Below are positions 1 through 4,761 of a stretch of 5,964 bases of DNA, piece after piece. Each line of letters opens with the position of its first letter. The first letter of the stretch is position 1. The stretch covers positions 1 through 5,964 of the forward strand of contig JAHEMB010000262.1 in the NCBI GenBank assembly GCA_024643915.1. The letters run 5' to 3'. This DNA comes from Rhodothermaceae bacterium. Lineage in GTDB: Bacteria > Bacteroidota > Rhodothermia > Rhodothermales > JAHEMB01. The position numbers and the translations under genes are program-made. The notes beneath the pieces were generated by a model. That model was not told the DNA's origin, made no database searches, and saw only the letters and a list, made by a program, of their open reading frames with translations.

Positions 1-1
1 C

Positions 2-127
2 GACCGCGCCGCCGCCCTCGCCGCCGTCCTCCACCACGCCGCCCAGCGCCCGGCCCCGGTGACGACAGACGGGCAGGTGGTCGCTGTGCCGAGCCAGTGG
101 AAGGAGCGGCGGACGAATAGAGGATAG
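2..127 (+). CDS. 3' end of an unrecognised protein gene, cut by the window edge
   Basis: An open frame enters from the left edge and ends at the TAG at 125-127, giving 41 residues. The first part is alanine-rich (DRAAALAAVLHH) and is followed by a TTDGQVVAVPSQWKERR stretch that reads like an ordinary soluble C-terminus. The other two plus frames give proline/arginine-rich or early-stopping translations typical of shadow frames in GC-rich DNA, so this frame is the most protein-like. I do not recognise the family. The last codons (AGA GGA TAG) are made by a heptamer array that starts at 119, so the array supplies the stop codon. The gene converges on the SDR gene that ends at 160, leaving only 32 bp between them. 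The call rests on composition and the pattern of stops, not on homology. Confidence 0.5.
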   Translation, partial: DRAAALAAVLHHAAQRPAPVTTDGQVVAVPSQWKERRTNRG

Positions 128-138
128 AAGATGGAGGG
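119..138 (+). repeat. Heptamer array A1 (GGAGGAT word), overlapping a stop codon
   Basis: The units are AGAGGAT (119-125), AGAAGAT (126-132) and a partial GGAGGG (133-138), about 2.8 copies of a seven-base word. The same word, on the other strand, forms the longer array at 1012-1042, so the pair flanks the SDR gene in inverted orientation. In both places the G-rich strand is the sense strand of the gene that ends in the array. It is short on its own. The match to the second array is what supports it. Confidence 0.55.
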
Positions 139-174
139 CGGAGCGTGGAAAACGCCGCGTCACGTCACGCCGCC
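137..174. terminator. Possible stem-loop between convergent genes
   Basis: GGCG (137-140) and GCGTG (143-147) can pair with CGCC (171-174) and CACGC (166-170), giving nine base pairs with a two-base GA bulge and an 18-nt loop. The structure straddles the 3' end of the SDR gene (stop at 160-162) and lies just past the end of the plus-strand gene, where a terminator serving both strands would be expected. There is no T-tract on either side, and chance pairing is common in GC-rich DNA, so this is tentative. Confidence 0.25.
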
Positions 175-894
175 GCAGGCGATAATGCTCTGCCCGGTGA
201 TCCACCCGCCCTGCTCGCTCGTGAGGAACGCGACGACGTCTGCGATGTCGCCCGGCAGGCCGAGCCGGCCTAGGGCCGACATGCCTACGGCCATCCTCCG
301 CCACTCGGGGTCCTGCGGCAACATGTCCGTTTCGGTGAAACCTGGCAAAACGTTGTTGACCGTGATGCCGCGCCCGCCTAACTCCCTGGCAAGGCTCCTC
401 GCAAACAGTTCCCCCGCTGCTTTGCTGCCTACGTAGACGGCCAGGCCGCCGAGGTTCATCTTGGTCGAGGACGAGGAGATGTTGACGATGCGGCCGCCGT
501 CGCCCATCCGGCGCGCGGCCTCCTGGAGGGTGAAGAACGCACCCTTCACGTTCACCGCGAAGATGGCGTCGAACTCATCCTCAGTTACTTCAGCGATGGG
601 CTTTGGCTGAAATAGGCCGGCGCTGTTGACGAGAATATCCAGCCGGCCGAAGTGATCGATTGTTTCCTGGAAGAGCCGACGGATGTCCGCGACGTGGCCG
701 AGATTGGCCTGCACCGCGCGGGCGCAGCCGCCGTTGGCCTCGATCACGGCGACGACCTCGTGGGCCTTGCCCGCATTCTGTATGTAGCCCACCACCACGG
801 ACGCCCCATCCTTGCCCAGCCGCTCGGCGATGGCGCGTCCGATCCCCCTGGAACTGCCGGTGACGATCGCTACTTTTCCCGTGAGCAGCGCCAT
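160..894 (-). CDS. SDR-family NAD(P)-dependent oxidoreductase (intact)
   Basis: This is a classical short-chain dehydrogenase/reductase of 244 residues, the usual length. The cofactor-binding motif TGSSRGIG is at residues 12-19. The strand-4 motif reads NSAG (90-93) where NNAG is commoner, and the structural Asn is N115. The active site is a serine cluster at 140-143 (S141 is best placed) with Y154 and K158 of YVGSK. The PG motif follows at about residue 175, and the C-terminus WITGQSIIACGG is typical of the 3-oxoacyl-ACP reductase (FabG)-like branch. Such enzymes oxidise or reduce an alcohol/carbonyl in the cytoplasm. The substrate cannot be read from the sequence, and FabG itself is not implied. 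The ATG at 892-894 is preceded by GGGTGG at about -6 to -11, an acceptable ribosome site, and gives the normal SDR start (MALLTGKVAIVTG). Confidence 0.92.
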   Translation of the reverse strand: MALLTGKVAIVTGSSRGIGRAIAERLGKDGASVVVGYIQNAGKAHEVVAVIEANGGCARAVQANLGHVADIRRLFQETIDHFGRLDILVNSAGLFQPKPIAEVTEDEFDAIFAVNVKGAFFTLQEAARRMGDGGRIVNISSSSTKMNLGGLAVYVGSKAAGELFARSLARELGGRGITVNNVLPGFTETDMLPQDPEWRRMAVGMSALGRLGLPGDIADVVAFLTSEQGGWITGQSIIACGGVT

Positions 895-1011
895 GAGACC
901 ACCCGCTGATGAAGGGAGGAAAAGTGTGGAGAAGTTTGTATACGATTCGCCCGTTGCTACTGCATTAAAGCAAGATTAAAAAGAGTCGCTTTCCTGCAGG
1001 CCAGCCCCACT
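895..1011 (-). promoter_or_regulatory. Upstream region of the SDR gene, with a possible -10 box
   Basis: This 117-bp gap before the SDR start is more AT-rich than its surroundings, especially at 961-985. Reading on the minus strand, TATACA (complement of 937-942) could be a -10 element about 43 bases upstream of the ATG. I found no convincing -35 at normal spacing and no clear Bacteroidota-type TAnnTTTG box. An 8-bp palindrome CCTGCAGG lies at 993-1000. The region plausibly holds the promoter of the SDR gene, but the exact site is not established. Confidence 0.3.
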
Positions 1012-1042
1012 ATCCTCGATCCTCCATCCTCTATCCTCCATC
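1012..1042 (-). repeat. Heptamer array A2 (GGAGGAT word), overlapping the LOG stop codon
   Basis: On the plus strand the units are ATCCTCG (1012-1018), ATCCTCC (1019-1025), ATCCTCT (1026-1032), ATCCTCC (1033-1039) and ATC (1040-1042), 4.4 copies that differ only at the last base. On the minus strand the word is NGAGGAT. The LOG gene ends inside it: its last codons GAT GGA GGA TAG are array sequence. The same word appears at 119-138, also at a stop codon. The variable seventh position with six fixed bases is unlike random low-complexity sequence. Confidence 0.85.
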
Positions 1043-1603
1043 AGTACCCGTCAGCGCGGCCAGCTCGTAGGCGTCGATGTAGGCCAGGGCATCGGCGGGG
1101 TCGGGGGCGACGTGGTAGAGGTGGCGGGCGCGCTCCGGCGCGTAGCGCTCGGCGTAGAAGTGCTCGAAAAGCGCGAGGAGGGGATCGAAGAAGCCGTCGG
1201 TGTTGACGAGGGCGATGGGTTTGTGGTGGTAGCCGAGTTGCTTGAGAGTCAGCACCTCCATCAATTCCTCCAGGGTGCCAAACCCGCCCGGCAGTACCAC
1301 GAACGCCTCGGCGCGGGTGAAGAGGCGAGCCTTGCGTTCTTGCATCGTCTCCGTCACGATCAGTTCGTCGGCCACGTCGTAGGCGACGCCTTCGCGTTGC
1401 TTGAGCGCCTCGGGGATGACACCGAAGACCTTCCCCCCGTGCGCGTGGACGGCCCGCGCCGTCACGCCCATCAGCCCCACGTCGCCGCCGCCGTAAGCGA
1501 GGGTGTCGCCCCGTTCGCCCAGCAGCCGCCCCAGCGTTTTGGCCGCCGCCACGTACTTCTGGTGCACCAGGTTGCTCGACGAACAGTAGACGCAAATGGT
1601 CAT
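1031..1603 (-). CDS. LOG-family nucleoside monophosphate phosphoribohydrolase (TIGR00730-type)
   Basis: The protein has 190 residues and a Rossmann-like LOG fold. It shows the N-terminal ICVYCSSS, GGGDVGLMG (residues 38-46), the conserved RK pair (90-91, in MQERKAR) and the signature PGGFGTLEE (105-113) followed by LTLKQLGYHHKPI. LOG enzymes cleave the N-glycosidic bond of nucleoside 5'-monophosphates, releasing the free base and ribose 5-phosphate. In plants and some bacteria the substrate is a cytokinin nucleotide. Older databases call this family lysine decarboxylase, which is wrong. Whether this protein makes cytokinin or serves nucleotide turnover cannot be told. I chose the ATG at 1601-1603 because it gives the canonical MTICVYC start. 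A GTG at 1622-1624 in the same frame would add seven residues (MNELSVP), and neither start has a good ribosome site. The C-terminal TDGG and the stop come from the heptamer array. Confidence 0.9.
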   Translation of the reverse strand: MTICVYCSSSNLVHQKYVAAAKTLGRLLGERGDTLAYGGGDVGLMGVTARAVHAHGGKVFGVIPEALKQREGVAYDVADELIVTETMQERKARLFTRAEAFVVLPGGFGTLEELMEVLTLKQLGYHHKPIALVNTDGFFDPLLALFEHFYAERYAPERARHLYHVAPDPADALAYIDAYELAALTGTDGG

Positions 1604-1642
1604 GGGGACGCTCAATTCGTTCACTTTTGTTCTTTGGGCGCT

Positions 1643-1663
1643 CCCCGATAGACGGAATCGGGG
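1643..1663 (-). other. Perfect hairpin in the LOG upstream region
   Basis: CCCCGAT (1643-1649) and ATCGGGG (1657-1663) form a perfect 7-bp stem with a 7-nt loop. It lies 40 bases upstream of the chosen LOG ATG, and 19 upstream of the alternative GTG, between the nucleotidyltransferase and LOG genes. No T-tract follows on the minus strand, so it is not a standard intrinsic terminator. It could be a leader structure or an operator. Confidence 0.4.
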
Positions 1664-1684
1664 CAGGCTGTTTTCGGCTCGCTG

Positions 1685-1748
1685 TCGTTCTTCGTTCTTG
1701 GAAAAAGGTTGAGGGACGCTACCCCAAAGAACGAAGTACGAAGAACGA
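1685..1748. repeat. Inverted pair of TCGTTCT heptamer arrays (A3/A4)
   Basis: Left arm: TCGTTCT occurs twice exactly at 1685-1698, followed by TGG. Right arm: AGAACGA (1728-1734), AGTACGA (1735-1741) and AGAACGA (1742-1748), three copies of the same word on the opposite strand with one substitution. The arms can pair: TTCGTTCTTGG (1691-1701) matches CCAAAGAACGAA (1724-1735) with one bulged A, leaving a 22-nt loop at 1702-1723. The right arm begins two bases past the stop codon of the nucleotidyltransferase gene (1751-1753). As RNA from the minus strand this would be a long hairpin directly after that gene, with a possible role in termination or mRNA end protection. Confidence 0.75.
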
Positions 1749-1750
1749 AC

Positions 1751-2497
1751 TCAGGATTCCCCTAGCTTTTCGGCGGCGAGGCGGTGGGCTTCTTCGAGGC
1801 GCTCGTGTGTGCCGATGTCCTGCCACAGGGCGCCGTCCACGCGGAAGGGGACGATGCGCTCGCCCTCGTCGCGGACGAGGCGGACGTAGACGTTGATGAT
1901 AGAGAAAACGCCCTCCTCGGTCATCAAGCCGAAGATTTCGGGGGAGATGACCTGGACGCCGCAGAAGTCGAGCTTTTGCACCTGCCCGGCCATGTCAGCG
2001 TCGGTGATGTAGTGCTCCTGCCCGTCCTTGGTGGCGTACCCGGCGAGGTTGGCCGATTCGTCGAAGATGAGGTAGCGGTTCGTCTCAGGCGTGCGGCAGG
2101 CAAGTGTAGCGAGGGCATCGTTCTCCTGATGCGCCGCGTAAAGCCCTTTGAGGTCCAGGTCGGTGAGGATGTCGGAGTTGTGGACGATGAAGGGTGCCTC
2201 TTTCTTGAAAAGGGGTTCGGCGTACTTGATACCGCCGCCCGTCTCAAACGGCTGTCCTGGCTCCTCGGAAATCTCCACCTCCACCCCGAAGCCCTTCTTC
2301 TCCTCGACGAATTTTCGGACAGCGTCGGCGTGGTGGTGGATGTTGATGATGAGCCGGTCGGCCCCGGCGTCGATGAGGCGGCGCGCCGTGCGTTCCAGCA
2401 TTGGCACGCCGTTCACTTCGACGAGCGCCTTCGGGACGTCGTGCGTCAGAGGGCGCAGGCGCGTGCCGAGGCCGGCAGCCAGAATCATTGCTTCCAT
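1751..2497 (-). CDS. Sugar-phosphate nucleotidyltransferase (MurU/RmlA-like)
   Basis: The 248-residue protein has the nucleotidyltransferase fold that joins a sugar 1-phosphate to an NTP to give an NDP-sugar plus pyrophosphate. The N-terminal signature is AAGLGTRLRPLTHDVPKALV (residues 7-26), containing the phosphate-binding GxGTRLRPLT and the PKA lysine K23. ETGGGI (85-90) is the base/sugar-binding loop, D109 of NSDI is the probable first metal ligand, and D227 of WQDIGT the second. Length and the ETGGGI and WQDIGT motifs resemble MurU (MurNAc-1-phosphate uridylyltransferase), but the MurU partner kinase AmgK is not next to it, so the sugar is unassigned. I started it at the ATG at 2495-2497 (MEAMILAAGLG). 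The frame stays open upstream to 2992 only by running through the repeat and across the TRAP gene. No Shine-Dalgarno is present: a heptamer array ends three bases before the ATG. Confidence 0.9.
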   Translation of the reverse strand: MEAMILAAGLGTRLRPLTHDVPKALVEVNGVPMLERTARRLIDAGADRLIINIHHHADAVRKFVEEKKGFGVEVEISEEPGQPFETGGGIKYAEPLFKKEAPFIVHNSDILTDLDLKGLYAAHQENDALATLACRTPETNRYLIFDESANLAGYATKDGQEHYITDADMAGQVQKLDFCGVQVISPEIFGLMTEEGVFSIINVYVRLVRDEGERIVPFRVDGALWQDIGTHERLEEAHRLAAEKLGES

Positions 2498-2500
2498 ATT

Positions 2501-2529
2501 TCGGTTGTCGGATTGCCGGTTGTCGGTTG
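2501..2529 (+). repeat. Heptamer array A5 (TCGGTTG word) before the nucleotidyltransferase start
   Basis: The units are TCGGTTG (2501-2507), an 8-base variant TCGGATTG (2508-2515), CCGGTTG (2516-2522) and TCGGTTG (2523-2529). The word (GGTTGTC in another phase) also forms the arrays at 4541-4560 and, on the other strand, 3731-3763. It fills more than half of the 53-bp gap between the TRAP stop and the nucleotidyltransferase ATG and occupies the place of its ribosome-binding site. Confidence 0.8.
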
Positions 2530-2550
2530 GGAAGGGCTGTGCCTTCATCC

Positions 2551-3657
2551 TCAACTTTGAACGCTGTAAGCGAAGTCGGCGTAGGCGCGCTCGGCGGTGC
2601 CGAACCAGCGCTCGGAGGCGCGTTGCCAGTCGCGGTAGGCGACGTAGATTCTGTCGTAGAGCGGGTCGGTGCGGTCCTGTTCGAGGAGGTCCTGCGAGGC
2701 TGCATAGGCGGCGCGCATCACGTCGTCGGGGAAGGCGCGGAGGGTCACGCCGGCGGCCTCGATTTTCTGCAGGGCGCCGGGGTTGAGGGCGTCGTAGCGG
2801 GCGAGCATGTCCGTGTGGGCCTCGCGGGCGGCCACCTCCACGGCCTGCCGGTACATCTCGGGTAGCCCCTCCCAGGCGCGCCGGTTGACGTAGAAGGTGA
2901 GGGCGGCCCCAGGTTCCCACCAGCCCGGATAGTAATAGTTTTTCGCAATCTGGTGGAAGCCCAGCTTGTAGTCGTCGTACGGCCCCACCCACTCCGCTGC
3001 GTCGATAACGCCGCGTTCGAGGGCCGGGTAGATCTCGCCGCCCGCGATGACCTGGACGGTGACGCCCAGCTCGTTCATCACGCGCCCGCCCAGGCCGGGG
3101 ATGCGCATTTTCATCCCACGCAGCTCGGCGAGGGAGGCAACGGGCCGGCGGAACCAGCCGCCCATCTGCGTGCCCGTGTTGCCGCCGGGAAAGTTGACCA
3201 CGTCGAAGCCGGCGAACAGCTCACGCATGAGGTCCATGCCGCCACCGTGGTACATCCAGGCGTTGTACTGCCGCGCGTTGAGGCCGAAAGGCACGCTGCA
3301 ATCGAAGGCGAGGGCGGGGTTCTTACCGGTAAAATAGTAGCTGGCCGAGTGGCCCATCTGCACCGTCCCGTTCTGCACGGCCCCCAGCACTTCGAGGCCG
3401 GGCACCATCTCGCCCGCCGGGTACACGCGGAGCTGGAACCGCCCCTCGGTGAGGCTGCTGAGGCGCTCGGCGAAGACCTCGGCCGCTCCGAAAATGGTGT
3501 CGAGGCTACGGGGGAAGGAGGAGGCGAGGCGCCAGCGGACATTCGGGTGGGTCTGGACGGCAGGCGCGCCGTTGGTCTCGGCGCCGCCGCAGCCGGCCAG
3601 CACAGCCCCCGCCACTGCGCCCACGGCGGCCTTCTTGACGAAATCGCGTCGTTGCAT
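2551..3657 (-). CDS. TRAP transporter substrate-binding lipoprotein (DctP/TakP type)
   Basis: The 368-residue protein is the extracytoplasmic solute receptor of a tripartite ATP-independent periplasmic transporter. The N-terminus MQRRDFVKK is a twin-arginine-like motif, followed by an alanine/valine-rich core and a lipobox LAGC with the lipidation cysteine at C23, so it is probably exported, possibly by Tat, and membrane-anchored. The mature part has the TakP-like motifs GGNTGTQMGGWF (158-169), MRIPG with R185 as the likely carboxylate-binding arginine, GGEIYPALERGVIDAAEWVGP (206-226) and YYYPGWWEPG (241-250). Known relatives bind 2-oxo acids such as pyruvate, so a small monocarboxylate is the best guess. 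No DctQ/DctM membrane genes are adjacent, so its permease must lie elsewhere. The ATG at 3655-3657 gives the signal peptide. No Shine-Dalgarno is visible; a GGTTTCC array ends nine bases upstream. Confidence 0.92.
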   Translation of the reverse strand: MQRRDFVKKAAVGAVAGAVLAGCGGAETNGAPAVQTHPNVRWRLASSFPRSLDTIFGAAEVFAERLSSLTEGRFQLRVYPAGEMVPGLEVLGAVQNGTVQMGHSASYYFTGKNPALAFDCSVPFGLNARQYNAWMYHGGGMDLMRELFAGFDVVNFPGGNTGTQMGGWFRRPVASLAELRGMKMRIPGLGGRVMNELGVTVQVIAGGEIYPALERGVIDAAEWVGPYDDYKLGFHQIAKNYYYPGWWEPGAALTFYVNRRAWEGLPEMYRQAVEVAAREAHTDMLARYDALNPGALQKIEAAGVTLRAFPDDVMRAAYAASQDLLEQDRTDPLYDRIYVAYRDWQRASERWFGTAERAYADFAYSVQS

Positions 3658-4432
3658 GATGAGGTGGTTTCCGGTTCTTGGTTTCCAGTTTCCAGTTTAA
3701 GGCAACCCGGCTACAAAGCACAACCTGTAAACCGACAACCGGCCAACCAACAACCGGCCAACCCTCCTTACCCCTTCGGCCGTAGCGGGCGGTCGAGGCC
3801 ACGTCGTGCGCGGTCATGGCGTTGGGGCTGACGCTGCGCCCAGCCACGTCGGCAAAGCTGGTGTCGATGGAGCCGGGATAGATGCAGGTGACCTTGATGC
3901 CGTCCCCGCGTAGCTCCTTCATGATGGCCTCGCTGAAGCCGCGCACGCCGAACTTGGAGGCGTTGTACGCGCTCAGACTGGGGTTGCCCAGCAACCCGGC
4001 AATGGAGGCGATGTTGACGATGTGCCCGCCGAAGCCGCTTTCCTCGTTCTGCTTTTTCATCGGCGCGACAGCCTCGCGCGTGCAGAGAAAAACGCCGCGC
4101 AGGTTCGTTTCCATCTGTACGTCCCACTGCTTAGTCGAGAGTTGATCGACCGGGTCGAACTGGCCCAGGCCGGCGTTGTTGACGAGCACGTCGAGCCGGC
4201 CCGCCTCGCTCACGACTTTCTCGAAGGCGGCCTTTACCTGCGCCTCCTCGGTCACGTCACAGGCCACGGGATGGAAGCGCGCGCCCAACTCGTCCCGCAG
4301 CTTTTCCATCTTCTCCACGCTCCGCGCCAGGCCGAAGACGTGCGCGCCTTTCTCGACCAGCATCTCGGCCATCACGCGCCCCAGCCCGCTGCTGGCGCCC
4401 GTAACGACAACGACTTTGCTTTTTAGCTCCAT
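3506..4432 (-). CDS. SDR-family oxidoreductase with a disrupted C-terminus (probable frameshifting deletion)
   Basis: Residues 1-214 are a good short-chain dehydrogenase: TGASSGLG (11-18), the acidic CDV (58-60), NNAG (85-88), N110, catalytic S143, Y156 and K160 (YNASK), and YPGSI (185-189). After MTAHDVAST the family match stops. The frame continues through a 15-bp-period repeat, read as GWPVVGWPVVGLQVV, and only stops at 3506-3508, overlapping the first 152 bp of the TRAP gene on the same strand. In another frame, the bases just after VAST read RPLRPKG and then TAA at 3768-3770, which looks like the normal tail of this SDR subgroup (a strand ending LRPLRP). I infer an out-of-frame loss of about 20 codons near 3785-3795. 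The intact gene would be 3768-4432 plus the lost bases. The start at 4430-4432 has a good ribosome site (AAGGA about 7 bases upstream). It may be a pseudogene, a protein with an altered tail, or an assembly error. Confidence 0.8.
   Translation of the reverse strand: MELKSKVVVVTGASSGLGRVMAEMLVEKGAHVFGLARSVEKMEKLRDELGARFHPVACDVTEEAQVKAAFEKVVSEAGRLDVLVNNAGLGQFDPVDQLSTKQWDVQMETNLRGVFLCTREAVAPMKKQNEESGFGGHIVNIASIAGLLGNPSLSAYNASKFGVRGFSEAIMKELRGDGIKVTCIYPGSIDTSFADVAGRSVSPNAMTAHDVASTARYGRRGKEGWPVVGWPVVGLQVVLCSRVALNWKLETKNRKPPHHATTRFRQEGRRGRSGGGCAGRLRRRRDQRRACRPDPPECPLAPRLLLPP
3666..3700 (+). repeat. Heptamer array A6a (GGTTTCC/AGTTTCC word) before the TRAP start
   Basis: Five consecutive 7-base units: GGTTTCC (3666-3672), GGTTCTT (3673-3679), GGTTTCC (3680-3686), AGTTTCC (3687-3693) and AGTTTAA (3694-3700). 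It ends eight bases short of the TRAP start codon and takes the place of a ribosome-binding site. This word is not seen in the other arrays of the window. Confidence 0.75.
3731..3763 (-). repeat. Array A6b (GGTTGTC-related word, 15-bp period) at the SDR 3' end
   Basis: The 13-mer CAACCGGCCAACC occurs at 3736-3748 and again at 3751-3763, a 15-bp period made of alternating 7- and 8-base units. With the preceding ACCGA it reads, on the minus strand, as GGTTGGCC/GGTTGTY units, the same word family as 2501-2529 and 4541-4560 but inverted relative to them. It starts four bases past the probable ancestral SDR stop (3768-3770), matching the position of the other arrays at gene ends. Confidence 0.8.
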
Positions 4433-4761
4433 TTTTCTTTCCTTACTGGTGATGAGGATTTTGGGGCCCCTCAAGGTACAGGTTGATTATTGAGATGCGG
4501 GTGGACCGCCGGTGAAGGTGCGGTAACAGATGGGGAGATTGGTTTGTCGGTTGTCGGTTGATGCTTATTCATTGGGATTCATGGTCCTTGGTCCCAAGTA
4601 AGAACTTGATGCAAAAGGCCGCCGTGCTCAGAACTAAACCTGGCGGCATGGATAAGAAAAGTCGTCGTACAACGATCCACCGTGACCCGTTTTGGAAGGG
4701 TTTCACGCATTTTATAGAGAGAGGGAGTGCGCCCCGGCGCGCGTTATTTGAAAAGAGAAGC
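4433..4761. promoter_or_regulatory. Divergent intergenic region between the disrupted SDR gene and nusB
   Basis: These 329 bp should hold promoters for both directions. Seen here: the SDR ribosome site (AAGGA on the minus strand near 4440); an 8-bp palindrome GGGGCCCC (4463-4470); a 5-bp inverted repeat ACCGC/GCGGT (4505-4509, 4520-4524); the GGTTGTC array (4541-4560); two ATTCAT copies 10 bp apart (4567, 4577) and a weak GGTCCTT-GGTCC repeat (4583-4594); and a 6-bp inverted repeat GCCGCC/GGCGGC (4618-4623, 4642-4647). A possible nusB promoter is TTTGGA (4691-4696), 16 bases, TATAGA (4713-4718), about 44 bases before the start codon. I recognise no riboswitch or RNA gene. A plus frame is open from 4558 into nusB, but I do not think it is coding. 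Confidence 0.4.
4541..4560 (+). repeat. Heptamer array A7 (GGTTGTC word)
   Basis: GGTTTGTC (4541-4548, an 8-base variant), GGTTGTC (4549-4555) and GGTTG (4556-4560). It has the same word and orientation as the array at 2501-2529 and includes one 8-base unit, as that array does. It lies in the divergent gap, about 110 bp from the SDR start and 200 bp from the nusB start, so this copy does not touch a gene. Confidence 0.65.

Noticed and set aside
1112..1651. Plus-strand open frame opposite the LOG gene
   Set aside because: It is the antisense shadow of a recognised gene in GC-rich DNA, with no family motifs.
1784..2560. Plus-strand open frame opposite the nucleotidyltransferase
   Set aside because: It is a valine/aspartate-rich shadow of a strong gene on the other strand.
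2498..2992. Upstream in-frame extension of the nucleotidyltransferase
   Set aside because: The extension would run through the heptamer array and across the TRAP gene in another frame. It is arginine/proline-rich shadow translation, and the family starts at MEAMILAAGLG.
3666..3763. CRISPR-like array
   Set aside because: The units are 7 to 15 bases, directly tandem and without unique spacers, so this is a tandem repeat.
2953..3831. Long plus-strand open frame opposite the TRAP and SDR genes
   Set aside because: Histidine/alanine/arginine-rich antisense translation that also crosses both repeat arrays. The TRAP protein on the other strand has full-length family motifs.
4463..4470. GGGGCCCC palindrome as an operator
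   Set aside because: Eight-base GC palindromes are expected by chance in this composition, and no flanking symmetry extends it. The same applies to CCTGCAGG at 993-1000.
4500..4540. Riboswitch in the divergent gap
   Set aside because: Phrases such as GGTGAAGGTGCGG recall parts of a cobalamin riboswitch, but the B12 box and the remaining conserved parts are absent.
4558..4761. N-terminal extension of NusB (ATG at 4558 or 4648)
   Set aside because: The frame is open but the translation shows no NusB similarity. The family begins at MSSRRQARER, which has its own ribosome site.
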